Part shown: positions 10,966 through 22,259 of the stretch, piece after piece | Position numbering within the stretch: the first letter of the stretch is position 1 | Layout of the letters: each line of letters opens with the position of its first letter | From: Aporrectodea caliginosa | Taxonomy: Eukaryota > Annelida > Clitellata > Crassiclitellata > Lumbricidae | DNA length: 64,000 nucleotides | NCBI GenBank assembly: GCA_020284085.1 | Contig: JACEVL010000271.1 | Span: 124,001 to 188,000 of the forward strand | Direction: 5' to 3' | Notes under the pieces: generated by a model | Database searches by the model: none | Told to the model about the DNA's origin: nothing | Seen by the model: only the letters and a program-made list of their open reading frames with translations | Made by a program: the position numbers and the translations under genes

Positions 10966-11137
10966 TTCGACACCGTAGACCACCAGCTACTTCTTTCAAG
11001 ACTAACCAACAGCTTCGGTGTCTCTGGGACTGCCTTAAACTGGTTAGCTTCTTACCTGGGTGACCGTAGTCAGCAGGTAGGCATCGGTACCGCTCGGTCT
11101 GAGCCCACGCTTTGTACTGCTGGAGTACCACAAGGAC
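10966..11137 (+). mobile_element. LINE reverse-transcriptase fragment
   Basis: The plus-strand frame reads FDTVDHQLLLSRL, then ALNWLASYLGDR, then AGVPQG. These are RT motifs of CR1/L2-like LINEs (catalytic F-D block and G-V-P-Q-G). It is cut sharply on the right by a minisatellite and has no recognisable continuation. A clear dead fragment. Confidence 0.85.
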
Positions 11138-11325
11138 GTGAGATTTTCGGTTGCTGCTTTAGCAGTTGGAGAGTGAGAGAGCGTAAGAGGTGCGATTGTC
11201 GTATGGCGCTTTAGATGTTCCAGAGTTTGTGAGTCAGAAAGCGGGAGAGAGAGAGAGCGAGAGAGAGGCCCGTGAGATTTTCGGTAGTCGCTTTAGAAGT
11301 TCGAGAGAGACAGGGAGCTTGAGAA
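11138..11325. repeat. Minisatellite of the GCTTTAGAAGTT family, copy A
   Basis: Degenerate units of about 60-75 bp containing GTGAGATTTTCGGT, CGCTTTAGAAGTTC and GAGAGAGAG. The same family forms a much larger array at 59.48-60.29 kb. It joins directly onto a LINE RT fragment. Confidence 0.75.
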
Positions 11326-12713
11326 CCTATATAATTTTGCATAGGTCCAAAAGGAGCAGAGAGGCATTTTCTACAATCCATCCATCCCTCCTCGCTCTAC
11401 AACGTTTACACTCATTGTATCATTATCTCAGATTAAGAGTCTTATTAAGTTGAGAACAAACGGGTTTGTTTGTACAACGTCCGACATTTTAAATCAACGC
11501 AAGTCGTAACTGCAAAATCGATATTTCTAGAGCGCTCCTATAGATAATAGACGAATTCCGAAACAACGACAAGCGTTGGTTCCATTAGGCCTAGTCTAAA
11601 TTTAAAATATACATTATACATGCCCAAACCCCCATATGTGTACACAATGAGCACATGAAAATATCTATACAACGCTGTAAGTTATCGAAATGCAAGCTCA
11701 TACTGTAGACTGTAGATTCTGTGAATTAACACACTGACATTGCAGTAAAAATAACCGTCAAGTTTTACATTATTTAGAGAAAGTGTGTTTACTAAGTATG
11801 TCTGCCTCAGTACGTTTCGTTGAGATTGGGGTTCCGCCAGAAAATATTCAGATGCGAAGGGTTCCTTGGCTAAACAAGTTTTTGGGAACGTTGCTCTCCG
11901 CCATACCACAATAGGGAGAATAACCTTAATCTTACCAGATGAGTGTACTATCAGCCGATTTTGGCAGCTTATAATGTAGAAATAAAGTGTGGATTTGGAT
12001 TCGATGGATAGAGTGGATCTGTTGCTACTTTATGGTAAAATTAGGAACACCCACCGCAAATCGATACACCACCCAAGAGATATATATACTGACACCATTA
12101 ATTGCGCAGGAAAATATTCCTGATCACAATATGCGAGGTAGCCTGACCCTAGTTCAACCTGCAGCAAAAGTGGACAAAATCAAATAGTTCTAGTAGTAGA
12201 CTAAGTGGCGATAAAAGAATTTGAGCTCTTATAGGAATACCCAAATGTCGTTTATGTCGTATAGAGCCCTAATAAATCAGTGTTTTCGTCAGCAACAATT
12301 TGCAAATTCATTCTTAAGCTAAATGTACATTATTTCCAGATTTTGCCTGACGGATTCATTGACTCAGTTTTTTGCACTGTGTCAGAATTGTACAGTATTT
12401 CAACTTATCACTGGCGTCCTCTTTCAAGCGGTCCTGACCTTTATTAAACTACGCATTTTACCACGCCTTTAACCTGTGACTGACTACATCTAAAATCTCT
12501 TCAGCAATTACTTGAAATTTGATGTGGGTGATATAATTATAGCTATCTGTTAACCACGTTCACTTGGACCAGATATAGGTTAGCAGTTCATTTGCAGGCA
12601 CAATACGGGTCGAACCTAGGCCCATTTAAATTGGGGTGCCGTTGAGGTGTAAAGGATAACGTAAATCACCAAAATTTCTCGGCGAAACACCTACATAGCT
12701 GCCCCAAGAACAC
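11326..12713. other. No recognisable gene
   Basis: About 1.4 kb. A minus-strand frame at 11682-11909 and a plus frame at 11987-12187 have no motif I know. TACAACGTCCGACA at 11475 resembles the tip of the MITE at 2952 but has no partner. Confidence 0.4.
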
Positions 12714-12827
12714 CAGCTTATGCGGTAACCGGGCAATTCAGAGCCGGACAATTAAATTCGGAGCCGGACAATAATTCGGAGCCGGTGTGGCAGGTAGGCT
12801 ACGGTGGACTCTAGGCTAAAACGTACT

Positions 12828-12905
12828 CTAGAGTACATCATACCTAGGCACAACGTACTCTAGAGTCCACCGCGCCTACAGGCACCTCGGACTCTAGAGT
12901 ACGAA
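12828..12905. repeat. Cluster of ACTCTAGAGT palindromes
   Basis: GTACTCTAGAGTAC (a perfect 14-bp palindrome) and variants GGACTCTAGAGTAC and ACTCTAGAGTCCA recur about every 30 bp. Two more lie at about 13565 and 13600 near the other end of the same element, in inverted arrangement. They may be sub-terminal repeats of the element. Confidence 0.6.
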
Positions 12906-12944
12906 ATGCCTAGCCGACATCCAGGCCTAGACCTACATTGAAGG

Positions 12945-13262
12945 TGGTTGCTAAAGAGGTTGAGGCTGACCTTGCGACTGGTTGTTAAGAAGTTTGGCTG
13001 TTAAGAAGGCTGGTTGCTAAGAAAAAGACGGTCGCTACGGAGGTTGCAAAAGAGGACGGTTGTTAATGGGTTCGTTGGTAAAGAGGATGAGTGTGACATT
13101 GAAACTGGGTGCTAAAGAGGTTGAGGATGACGTCGAGGCTGCTTGCTACAAAAGTTGGTTGCTAAGAAGAATGGTTGTCAAGGTCAAATGCTACGGAGGT
13201 TGGTTGCTAAGTAGGCTGGTTGCTAAGGAGGATGAGGAGGATTTTGAGGAGGGTTGCTAAAG
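12945..13262 (+). repeat. Degenerate GGTTGCTAAG minisatellite
   Basis: About 17 degenerate units of roughly 18 bp around GGTTGCTAAGAAGG. The open frame across part of it is a by-product of the repeat and not a gene. Confidence 0.75.
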
Positions 13263-13379
13263 GATGCTCTCCTTGTTCAATGCATGTTTGATAAATAAGC
13301 GTCACGCGTCCCTCTCGTACTATGAAAGTTTATAAAATGTTGTTTATAACTATCGTTTCCTCTTGTACCTTCCAATCCT

Positions 13380-13562
13380 CGACTTAAAAGACACCCACCT
13401 TAACATCTGCTGTGACCTCTCTGATCCTCTGCAAACCGAACTACTCTTTTGGAAAACCCCTCTGACTAGACGCAGCGCTCGTGAATAAGCTGGTGTAATG
13501 CGCTTGGCTTTCGAGTGGGGCTATAGAAGTTTGGAGATTACGATTACGATTAATTTAATTTA
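13380..13562 (+). mobile_element. LINE 3' end with (GATTAC)n tail
   Basis: GGGGCTATAGAAGTTTGGAG runs into ATTACGATTACGATT. The same 3' end with (CGTAAT)n is present inverted at 39641, 42262 and 44970. It is 5'-truncated and non-coding. Confidence 0.65.
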
Positions 13563-13789
13563 ATTACTCTCTAGAGTCCACGGTGCCTGTAGGTATCATG
13601 GACTCTAGAGTACAAAATGTGCCTACAGTCCACCCTGCCTCCTACACCCCGGACTATTCGGCGCGAACAATACGGCCTTTGACAATTATTCAGTGCGAAT
13701 AAAAGATTCTGTGATATTAAAATTTAAATGGAAGTGTCGGTAATTTATCGTTCTAAATTATACGCCCATTGTAATGCTTGCATAAATAG

Positions 13790-14095
13790 AAGTTGGATCA
13801 CTGACAATTTTTGCCTAAGTGGAAGTTGGATTGATGAAAACTCTTGCTTAAATAGAAGCTGGATTGATGAAAATGTTTTTGCATGAAAGAAGTTGGATTG
13901 ATGAAAATGGTTCTTGCTTAAATAGCAGTTGGATTAATGAAAAATAATTCTTACTTAAATGGAAGTTGGATTTATGAAATTATTTTTCGTGAAAGTATAA
14001 GTGTAGAAATTGCATTGATGAAAGTAGTTTCTTGTAAAACTAGAAGTTGGATTGATGAAAACAATACTAACGTAAATGAAAATTACACAGAACAA
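13790..14095 (+). repeat. 38-bp GAAGTTGGATTGATGAAAA minisatellite, copy A
   Basis: Eight or so units of AAAT-GAAGTTGGATTGATGAAAA plus a variable T-rich half. The same unit forms the core of an unrelated TIR element at 45916-46417. Confidence 0.8.
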
Positions 14096-14394
14096 CGTTT
14101 TTCAGATAATTCTTGGATAACTTTTTAAACTTTTAATTCGTGACTTGTTTATTATGCAGAGTAGTGTGGTGTAGATTAATTACCAGTTAAAACAAGAGAA
14201 CATTTCATTGCAATTTAACTTTGAAAAAAGTTAAATACTCTCCTGAATATCCTTTCCAAATTGATTGCGCCCAATTGTCCGCGCTGAATTGTCCGCGCTG
14301 AATAATTGTCCGGCTCCGAATTGCCCTAAGACAGCTTATGAATAAGATACATATAACCCCTTAGGCCTAATATAGATGCTACTCCATGCGAGTG

Positions 14395-14602
14395 AAAACT
14401 GGCCGCTGCTCTGACAAGACGAGGACACACTGCTGGCATTTGCGATGAGATACTACAGAAGAAACTTGAGCATCAGACGGCAACAGAAGATCACAAACGC
14501 TGAAGTGCGAAAACGAGTGAGTTTCATGGGAAACATCATGCAGCAAGAAAGAGAAAGGAAACTCAATTTCTTCGAAGACATTTTGTGCAAGATAGATTAG
14601 AT
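14395..14602 (+). mobile_element. LINE C-terminal fragment
   Basis: A plus frame reads LAFAMRYYRRNLSIRRQQ, KITNAEV, then RERKLNFFEDIL and a stop. This matches the post-RT region (R-x-x-W-x-x-K-x-T-N-x-E-V and ERKLxFFGH) of several non-LTR retrotransposons. Only this portion survives. Confidence 0.6.
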
Positions 14603-14745
14603 AAGCGTCATCAAGACATCAGTATCAGTTGATGCCACAACAACACGTCGAACTTGTGCATGTTCATCATTTGGTCTCAGCAGCTCTAGTTCGACGTGTC
14701 GTGGACTCGTAGTATCAACTGATACTGATGTCTTGGTGACTCTTT
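14603..14745. repeat. Imperfect inverted repeat, arms about 50 bp
   Basis: The block AAGACATCAGTATCAGTTGAT at 14612-14632 is followed by CACGTCGAAC. The reverse complement returns at about 14689-14743. The loop is about 35 bp. The right arm is also the start of a coding-like frame (TDTDVLV), so it may be an inverted duplication of part of that gene. Confidence 0.65.
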
Positions 14746-14999
14746 ATGATTCATTGAAAGTCTTTAGGAGTAGAGAAGATGTGGATGCTATGTGGGTCGG
14801 GAAAACACAGAGCTGTCTTGTTGCGCATTATTGGCCAGAAAATGTAATGTCTGTTCTCCCTGCCATCCATTCTATAACGGGCTGTGGTACTACCGGCAAG
14901 GTTTCCAAAAAACATGCAGCATTCAAAACTGGTGCAACTGCATCGATGCTACCTCAAGCTTTTGGTGTCATCCCGCTCAGTGACAGCATGGAATTGTGA
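14718..14999 (+). pseudogene. Fragment of a TE-associated protein with TDTDVLV and TGCxT motifs
   Basis: The plus frame carries DTDVLVTLYDSL, a WVGKTQS segment and LPAIHSITGCGTTGK before stopping at 14999. I know a recurrent animal family with D-T-D-V-L-V and H-A-x-T-G-C-D-T-T-S motifs, often linked to mobile elements and possibly PIN/FEN-like. Here the Asp of T-G-C-D is replaced by Gly. The N-terminal part is missing. The function is not established by anything visible. Confidence 0.5.
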
Positions 15000-15430
15000 C
15001 AAACTAGGTCGCCAGCGATATGTACATTTTAATGTACACCTAAGTTTGTTGACAGTTCTCGCTAGGCGGCGCGCGAGTTTAGACTAGGCGACGTTAAGGC
15101 CAAGGGAAGCTGAGCTGTGATGAAATTGGCTGACTCACTGGCTGAGGTGAGCTACTCACTATGGAGGCATGGTCTTTGCCTGAATATAGAGCTCGTTTCC
15201 GGTCTTTTCTGACACATTTCGATTGAGGGAGCAGATTATTTGTGAGAACAAGACCACCGCACGCGCTGAAGAGGTGGAGCTATCGGCCGGCGTTTGGCTT
15301 GATTCACAGCGGTGCTTGCTGCCAAGGCCTGTAGTGAGGCGTATGTTTACCTTGTCTGCCCAGGTTGGATAGAAAAATGGCGCGAAGATTTCGCGCATAT
15401 TCCTGCTTTGTTCGCGCGCTTTTCTTGTCG
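15000..15430. other. Fairly GC-rich non-coding stretch
   Basis: It contains GGCGGCGCGCGAG and a run up to a TATA motif. It might be a promoter or an LTR U3, but no TG...CA boundary or second copy is visible. Confidence 0.3.
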
Positions 15431-15431
15431 G

Positions 15432-15443
15432 CTATATAAGAGG
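15432..15443 (+). promoter_or_regulatory. TATA-box-like motif
   Basis: CTATATAAGAGG stands in the most GC-rich part of this segment, with no recognised gene downstream. It could belong to a relic LTR or an unrecognised promoter. Weak evidence. Confidence 0.2.
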
Positions 15444-16064
15444 TACTTTTGGCATCAAAGAAAGAAGAGTGTCCGGTGGAACGAGCTTAGGGAACAGAGA
15501 CCTATGGCTATTGGTGAGAAAATAGGTAGAGGTTTTGCCTATAGAGAGTTAGTTTCGCTAATTTCGCGTAGAAGTTGATAAATATAAAACATCGATGTGA
15601 TCGATTTGACCTTGAAATGACCTTGAATTATGTTAGCCTTCTAGTTCTATGTCTTCCTCTGATGCAGCCCTTATTGGTCCGATCAAACAGGTAAAAAAAA
15701 CCACCCAAATAGAATAATATTTAGCTGAGTTGTGGCCTTTTCTCTTGAGTTTGACCTATTGACTTTAGTTTTTGGTGTTTTACATAAAATACTTTTGGTG
15801 TTTAACATAAAAACAATTATTAATTTCATAGGGCTCCTACTCCAGCTTTACTTAGTAGACCCTCACGGATCTTCGTGCCAAATTTGGTGCTTTTATCCGC
15901 CCGGTAACGATAACCTTGAAATTCAGCGCTAAGCCACCTGACTATTAGACGTAGTGTTCGGCATAGCCAATAGCACTCAAAAGCTTTAAAAGGCACTGCG
16001 AGGTGTCGTACCGCTAGGTTCCAAACAGGAATTGAGCCATGCGCCGGAATGGGGCCCGTATCTC
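15444..16064. other. No recognisable gene; possible minor repeat
   Basis: A phrase around 15885 (CAAATTTGGTGCTTTTATCC) resembles a widespread invertebrate repeat motif that I recall, but there is no second copy here. No coding signal. Confidence 0.3.
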
Positions 16065-16155
16065 TGTCTCTGTGTCTTTGTCTGTCTCTGTCACTGTCTG
16101 TTTGTCTCTGTCTGTCTGTCTGTCTGTCTGTCTCTGTCTGTCTGTCTCTCTCTCG
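16065..16155 (+). repeat. (CTGT/CTCTGT)n microsatellite
   Basis: About 90 bp of TGTCTCTGTCTG words. Open frames across it are simple-repeat artefacts. Confidence 0.9.
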
Positions 16156-16589
16156 GCATTTTTGATGAAAACTCTTGGAACGCAATTCCCTTCACCTGAT
16201 GATTTTCGATACCACCAATATCACCAGAAAATGGTTCTGAACTTGGAATGGTTAGCGCTAACCTCTATATCTGTTAGACTACACATAAAAAGAGCGTACT
16301 ATCAGAGCCACTGATGAATAAAATTAATATGCTCTGTCAGCGGAAGAACTACTTGATCTGCTGGAATGTGAGTATATAGGAAATGATGGTGAACTCGAAC
16401 CTCAAATTGCATCATCTTCATCACTTCCTCCAGATTTTCCAATAGACTATATATTCATGTGTAATGTACGTGTTGCTTTAGATTAAACGAACGTTCTTGC
16501 TGTGTATTTTGCAGAAGCAAATCAGAGTACGTTTGCCGCAAACCATACAAAAGTAAGGACTATTTTTGCTAGTAGAGATATTATTGTAT
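16156..16589. other. No recognisable gene
   Basis: Short frames only; no repeat or motif noted. Confidence 0.4.
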
Positions 16590-16915
16590 TGTAACTGACA
16601 GTGCTAGACCAATCAGAGGTGCTCCCAGTGCGAGAGACTTCGAGAAAATAAGGCTGCCTTTAAGCAGCGAAGGGATGCAGTGATACCCCAGCTTGAAGCA
16701 ATGAGTGAGTCGTGGGAGGAAGTTGGTTCCATAGAGTTGGGTCAATAAAAGTAAAAGCACGAGATTTGGTCATGGCAGTTCTAGACCGCGGGACAAACAG
16801 TTCACGTCGGTCAAGTGAGCGCAGGGGTTCGAAGTGAGGTGGCTGAGGTCGGCAGGCGGATGAGGTGACAGACGTATTTAGGGGCGAAGCCATAAGAAGA
16901 TCGGTAGATGAGTAC

Positions 16916-17357
16916 TAGGGGTCTGCGGGTATACCCGTACCCGCCGGTTTACCCGTACCCGACCCGTACCCGCGGGTCGGGTACGGATCGGGTAGGCTTT
17001 TCACGGGTCGGGTCGGGTACGGGTACGAGCATTACGGGTACGGGTATACCCGGTTTTACCCGTACCTACGTGCAAATTTTGAGGTTATTTGTAGCCTAAT
17101 AGTGAGTCTTGCATCTTCAAAGACTTGCTTATCATAACTGGTGGCATCCTGTCTAAGTACCATATATGCTTGTACAGACCTAATCCGTTCGCTTTAGTGA
17201 ACTAAACATTCATTAATAGATTTCAATAGGCTCAACAGTTATCATATAGTAGTAATAATAATAGGCTGATGTGGTGATGATGATGGTAGCGATGATGATG
17301 ATGATGATTACGATAATAATAATAATAATTATTATGATCGTCATCATCATCATCATT

Positions 17358-17398
<41 letters not shown>

Positions 17399-17741
17399 TA
17401 TCATCATCATTATCATCATCATCATTATCATCATCATCATCATTATCATCATCATCATTATCATCATCATCATCATCGCTACCATCATTATCACCACATC
17501 AGCCTACTATTTTTACTGGTACATGATAGCAATTGATCCTATTGACATGATAAGTACTGGGCCTATAAATATGCGAATGCGAACTAATAGCGTGGCGGGT
17601 ACGGTACGGGTACGGGTATACCCGCGGGTACGGGTCGGATCGGGTAGTAATTTTGAGTACGGGTCGGGTACGGGTACGGGTAACAGTTCTGTGTTACGGG
17701 TACGGGTCGCGTAGCAAAATCGCTCTACCCGCAGACCTCTA
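16916..17741. mobile_element. hAT-like element, TAGGGGTCTGCGGGTA ends, perfect 8-bp TSD
   Basis: The left end TAGGGGTCTGCGGGTA and the reversed right end TAGAGGTCTGCGGGTA differ at one position. ATGAGTAC lies at 16908-16915 and 17742-17749. Both ends carry many sub-terminal CGGGTA words, as hAT elements do. The interior is a long palindrome around a (CAT)n microsatellite and has no transposase. It disrupts a LINE. Confidence 0.9.
17215..17565. repeat. Long imperfect palindrome with (ATG/CAT)n core
   Basis: Arms of about 95 bp (left 17215-17310, right about 17465-17565) share AATAGGCTGATGTGGTGAT and GGTAGCGATGATGATGAT in inverted orientation. The loop is mostly (CAT)n. Met-rich and Ile-rich frames here are microsatellite artefacts. 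Confidence 0.8.
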
Positions 17742-18420
17742 ATGAGTACAAGGACCTTAAGTTGAACACCGGCCAAGAAAGGTAACCAATATAGGTGGTC
17801 AAACATATAAGAATAGGCTAAATATGCGAGGAGCGCAGAAGGAAGCGAACTATCAGACTAGCAGCAGCATTCAACACAGATTGAAGAGGAGAAAGACGGA
17901 CTTTAGAAAGACTAATGAAAAGGGTATTACAGTAGTCCATTCGGGAGGAAATGAAGGCATGAACGATAGAAGCAAAGGTGGAAGAGGAGATAGAACGTCG
18001 TATTGTTCTGAGATGTCTCAGCTGGTAGTAGCAGGAGCTGGCTAAGTTGACAATGTGAGCAGAAAAGGTAAGTGCTATCTAGAATACCGCCAAGATCACG
18101 AACCCCAGAGAAGACAGTGAAAGAAGGAAAGCAATTTGCAAGTTCTGACGAGTACCGAGCCAACTGAGTTGGGTCTTGGAAGAATTTAGTACAAGGCGAT
18201 TAGAAGACATCCAGCAATGTAGCTAGCGAGGGCGAACTGGACAGAGGAATGGCCATGAACAAAAGCCTGTACATCTTCAGCATAAGGGTGGCCAGTTGAA
18301 GAATATTTAGAAAAGAGAACAGGACTGTCAGCCGCTTAGAGAAGATACAAGAGCGAGCTTAAAACAGAGCCCTGAGGATACCAAGTTTGACGACAACCCA
18401 AGTGGTCCTATAGTGCAACC

Positions 18421-18980
18421 ACAAATAATTATGCTTGTATTATTTCATTGTTAGCAATTTCGTTTTCAAAATTGCTAAAGACAATGGTAAACGGAGTGAA
18501 ACAGCCGTATGAAAGATGCGCTTGGATACTTTATAGCGACAGTGCAGTAGATTTCAATTTTGAATCCTAGAAGCAAATGGCACAACATAATATTACCTGT
18601 AAATCTAATAGTACCACTTTAAAAATAATTAAACGCTGATTGTTTTTTTTTTTTTAGAGTGGCACTTTCCCTTCTCCAGCACCTTAGGCTAAGTGGCAAA
18701 AGCAAAAAATACAGAAATTTGTTTTCAGAAAATTGTTTTTGTTTAATTCCCGGAAAATTAGCAAAAAGATTTGAAAGAGAGCGCTAATTAAGTTCTACAA
18801 TTTAAAGAAGAAAACGTCGAAATCGCATAACAATTGGCCGAGAAACAAGTTATTTAAAAAGTCCTTCCTCTGTCAATAGGCATAAGCGAGAAATCTGATT
18901 TTTGTTTAAACACACGTTACTTTTTAACCCTATGAGGTCAAACTTAGGGTACGTTGAAATGCACACGAAACATGACCTAG
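18421..18980. other. No recognisable gene
   Basis: AT-rich; a T10 run near 18640. It is the left flank of the element starting at 18981. Confidence 0.4.
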
Positions 18981-19384
18981 TAGGGTGGTTCACAGATGCA
19001 TGGTAAAAAATAAAGTGCAAGCTAGAAACCAGGGCACCCACTCAGTTTGTTAGACCTCTCAATAGAATTATTGGAACAAAATTTCAGCTTCCAATTCCAT
19101 CGGGAAGACGGTGCTCACGGACTGTGTCACTTTGCCTGATACCGATAAAAATACACTAATTGCGGAAATGAATGCGTCGAGCATACATTCCCGTACGAAT
19201 GTATTTTATTTCACGATATATCAAATATTACTGTAATTTGAAAACACATGCGATACTAGAACAGTTAGTCAGATTGAACTGTAAATTTTCAGTAGGTTTG
19301 AAAAATTGGAAATGTCCAAAAATTAAAAAACATCGTTCTGATCATGAATATCGATTGTTCCGGTTTTATGACTTCAATCAATCA

Positions 19385-22255
19385 ATCCTTTTATTGTTTC
19401 CATAGAATAGTTTACAAGTAGTGATCCAGAATAAACATAATCAACAATCATAAGTTTGGAAATTAAAACAGACAGATCACATGATTATCTAATTAACGTT
19501 TGAGGGAAACAATCGGGTTCCCAGAAGGGACTGAAGTCCCGCTAAGTTAGGGATACCCGTGTACCATGTTAGCAGAGGGATGACAGTTGAGTATAGTTTA
19601 CACAAATAGCATTGTCAAAAAATTTAGAATAACTGGCTTAACTAACAACACTTAACTAGGTCACTGAACTAATTGTGGTATAACAATGAATAATCATATT
19701 TAGATAATGCATTGACTATTGTCAAGGAGGTAGGCTCTGACCTCTTTTTTAAATAGGGCAAGATTCGGAAGAGTGCGCAGTGACTTCGGTAGGTTATTCC
19801 AGGCAGAAGGACCAGCACATCTTAAGGTAAAATAACGAGTGTTAGTACGGGCATAGGTTCCATCAAAGTTATCAAGAGATCTTGTATAATGAGAATGTGT
19901 GTCAGAGACCTTTGAGAAGTAGCGACTGAAGATTGGGGGAAGAGATTTGTTGGCGAAGCGATACATAAATTCACAGATTTGCAATTTATTTATCTGAGGG
20001 ATATTAAGTATTCGTAGTATAGTAAATCTACTTGCAGTGTTAGTTATCAATGATCTCACAGCAATAATACGTACAACTCGTCTCTGTAATATAGATAACC
20101 TATTCAGGCGAGAGGAATAATTGGAGGCCCAGGCGATATTACAGTATGTCAAGTAAGGGTAAACAAGAGAATAATATAGTGTATGCAGAACTCTAGAAGG
20201 TAACAGGTAGGATACACGAGCCAGAATCCCTATGTTCTTAGCAACCTTAGTGGAAATGTTACTTATGTGATCATTCCAGGTTAAATGTTGGTCAATGTAG
20301 ACCCCAAGGAATTTGGAAGAATTGACTTGAACAATAGGAATATTGTCAATGGAGAGGATAGAATCAGTAGCAGGGACGGGTTTCCGATGAGATCGGAAAA
20401 GGACATAATTAGTTTTTCCCAGGTTAAGAGAAAGTTTATTAGCCTTAAACCATTCCGCCACATGGATAAGTTCAGTGTTGGCAATAGATAGCAAAGACTG
20501 GATTGATTTATGAGAGAAAAAAACATTGGTGTCATCTGCAAAAAGAATAAAGTTAAGTTGGTCAGATGCATTCGGCAAGTCATTAATGTATAGTAAGAAC
20601 AGCAGCGGAGTTTTCAAGTTTAGTTAACAGAATAGAATGGTCCACCGTATCAAAGGCCTTGGCCAGATCGAAGAAAATACCAAGAGAAAATTTATTTTCA
20701 TCGATTGCATTAGCAATCTTATCTTGCATGTCAAGCAGTGCCATTGAGGTGGAATGACCGGATTGAAAACCATGTTGATTGGGATATAAAATATTCATTT
20801 TGTCAATATAGGTATATAAACGTTGGTACATTGATTTTTCAAGGATCTTAGAAAAAAGGGAAGGATAGAAATAGGCCTATAGTTAGTGACATCCTGGCTG
20901 TTACCTTGTTTATACACCGGTACAACTTTTGCCATCTTTAAGGAAGAGGGTACAACACCAGTGAGAAAAGAAGAGTTAATAATATCCGATAATGGAGCAG
21001 CTACATAATCAATGATCCTAATAGCAACAGTCGGGTCAATGTCGTCAAGTGCTGAAGAATGGGTAGTGCGAATAGATGCTGTTAAAGAAATAATTTCTTG
21101 GGGGTAGTCAAGTCCACAACAAATGAGTTAGGCGGGGATGGATTCAAATAAGATAGACAGGAATGATCAGATTTAGGAATTCCAGCTGCAAGCGTTTGGC
21201 CTATGCTCGTAAAATAGTCGTTGAACTTATCAGCCATTATTTGGGGGTTATCAACTATCGTACCGTTAATCATGAGGGAATCAATATTTGACGGATTGTG
21301 ATTCGGTCTTAAGATAGAGCGAATTATAGTCCAGGTTTTTTAAGGTTAAGACTATGCTTAATAAACTCAGCCTCATAATAATTTCGTTCAGCGTTAAGGC
21401 GCAAGGATTTGAATTTATTCCTGTAGGCCGCGAATATTCTTTTATTGTTACTATTGGGATTCTTTATGTATTTTAAATATAGTTTAGACTTAGTTCTACA
21501 GGATTTTAACAAGGCATTAGTCATCCATGGTTGCTTCCAGAAATGCAGCCCCCTTCTTACGGATTGGACTTGAGGGAAAGCGCGGTCATAGGCATTTTTA
21601 AACTGTGCCAAGAATAAAGTATAAGCAAGATCCGGGTCATTATGGATACATGCAGAGGAAACTAGGGACCAGTCAATGCTGGATAACAGCTCCTTAAAGA
21701 ACTCCATCGTGTCATCGTTTATCAGACGAGTTGGATAGGCAGTGTTCGTATTTAAATTACATGGGGTGATGTCAAACGAGGCCAGGATGGGAAGATGGTC
21801 AGAAATGTCACTAATGATGATAGAAGAGTCAGTCAACTTAGTCCATACATTAGTGAAGATATTATCAATCAAAGTAGCGGTTGAATCAGTAATTCTGGTT
21901 GGTCTTAGAATGCTTGGAAGAAAGTGATGAGAAGTAAGACAATTAAAAAATTATGGGTTAGGAGATGGTCTTGAGTTTTTAACAGATCAACGTTGTAGTC
22001 ACCTAATAGAATAATATGCTTGTTTGTACTTGACAATTTGGTTAGTAATAGTTCAAATTCCTCATTAAATACTTCAAGTGACAGAGCAGGGAGACTAATA
22101 GCACCAATTATATAATCATGGCCCTTTGTCTGGGGAATTGACACAAATATACTCTCGAAGCTTACATAAGGTTGTGCTCCACTGGGACTATCATATGCAT
22201 TGAAGGCAATTTCGTCTTCAATGAATAGGCCAACACCAGTTACAGTCTTAGAGTC
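19385..22255 (-). mobile_element. LINE (CR1/Jockey-like), nearly full ORF2 but broken
   Basis: Minus strand, in order: endonuclease with HIILLGDYNVDLL and ISDHLPI (about 22250-21740), linker with FWKQPW (21540), RT start with HGFQSGHSTSMALL (about 20780) and FDLAKAFDTVDHSIL, FADDTNVFF catalytic box (20530), then KFLGVYIDQHLTWNDHI and a C-terminal GPSAWNNLP block. About 50-60 residues of RT between the VDH and LLYINDLP blocks are missing (near 20605), and several frameshifts are present. The 3' end runs into (GATT)n near 19385. The 5' end is truncated within the endonuclease. It lies inside the element 18981-23854. Confidence 0.9.
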
Positions 22256-22259
22256 TAGA

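Larger units (their letters stand above)
12723..14331. mobile_element. MULE-like non-autonomous TIR element with satellite cargo
   Basis: The ends contain GGGCAATTC-GAGCCGGACAAT in inverted orientation (12731 onward; reversed from about 14325 down). CAGCTTATG flanks both sides exactly (12714-12722 and 14332-14340). A 9-bp duplication is typical of Mutator-like elements. The TIR tip is imprecise by a few bases. The interior has no transposase. It carries ACTCTAGAGT palindromes, an 18-bp-like minisatellite, a LINE 3' fragment and a 38-bp minisatellite. Confidence 0.7.
16590..18420 (-). mobile_element. LINE reverse transcriptase, split by an 826-bp element
   Basis: Minus strand, in two parts. 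From 18420 to 17750 the RT reads through a YAEDVQAF box (a decayed YADD) and a WMSS-NRL-LNSSKTQL segment in broken frames. From 16907 to about 16590 the C-terminal part reads RSRTAMTKSRAFTF and LWNQLPP and stops. Both parts join when the insertion 16916-17741 and one copy of its 8-bp target duplication are removed. The catalytic Asp loss and frameshifts show it was dead independently of the insertion. Confidence 0.85.

Noticed and set aside
13060..13260. 66-codon frame rich in Val, Lys and Glu
   Set aside because: Lies wholly in the GGTTGCTAAG minisatellite.
15000..15600. Possible LTR (GC-rich U3 with TATA box)
   Set aside because: No TG...CA ends, no second LTR, no gag/pol or primer-binding site nearby.
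17213..17714. Met-rich and Ile-rich frames
   Set aside because: Translation of ATG/ATT microsatellite in the palindrome of the hAT-like element.
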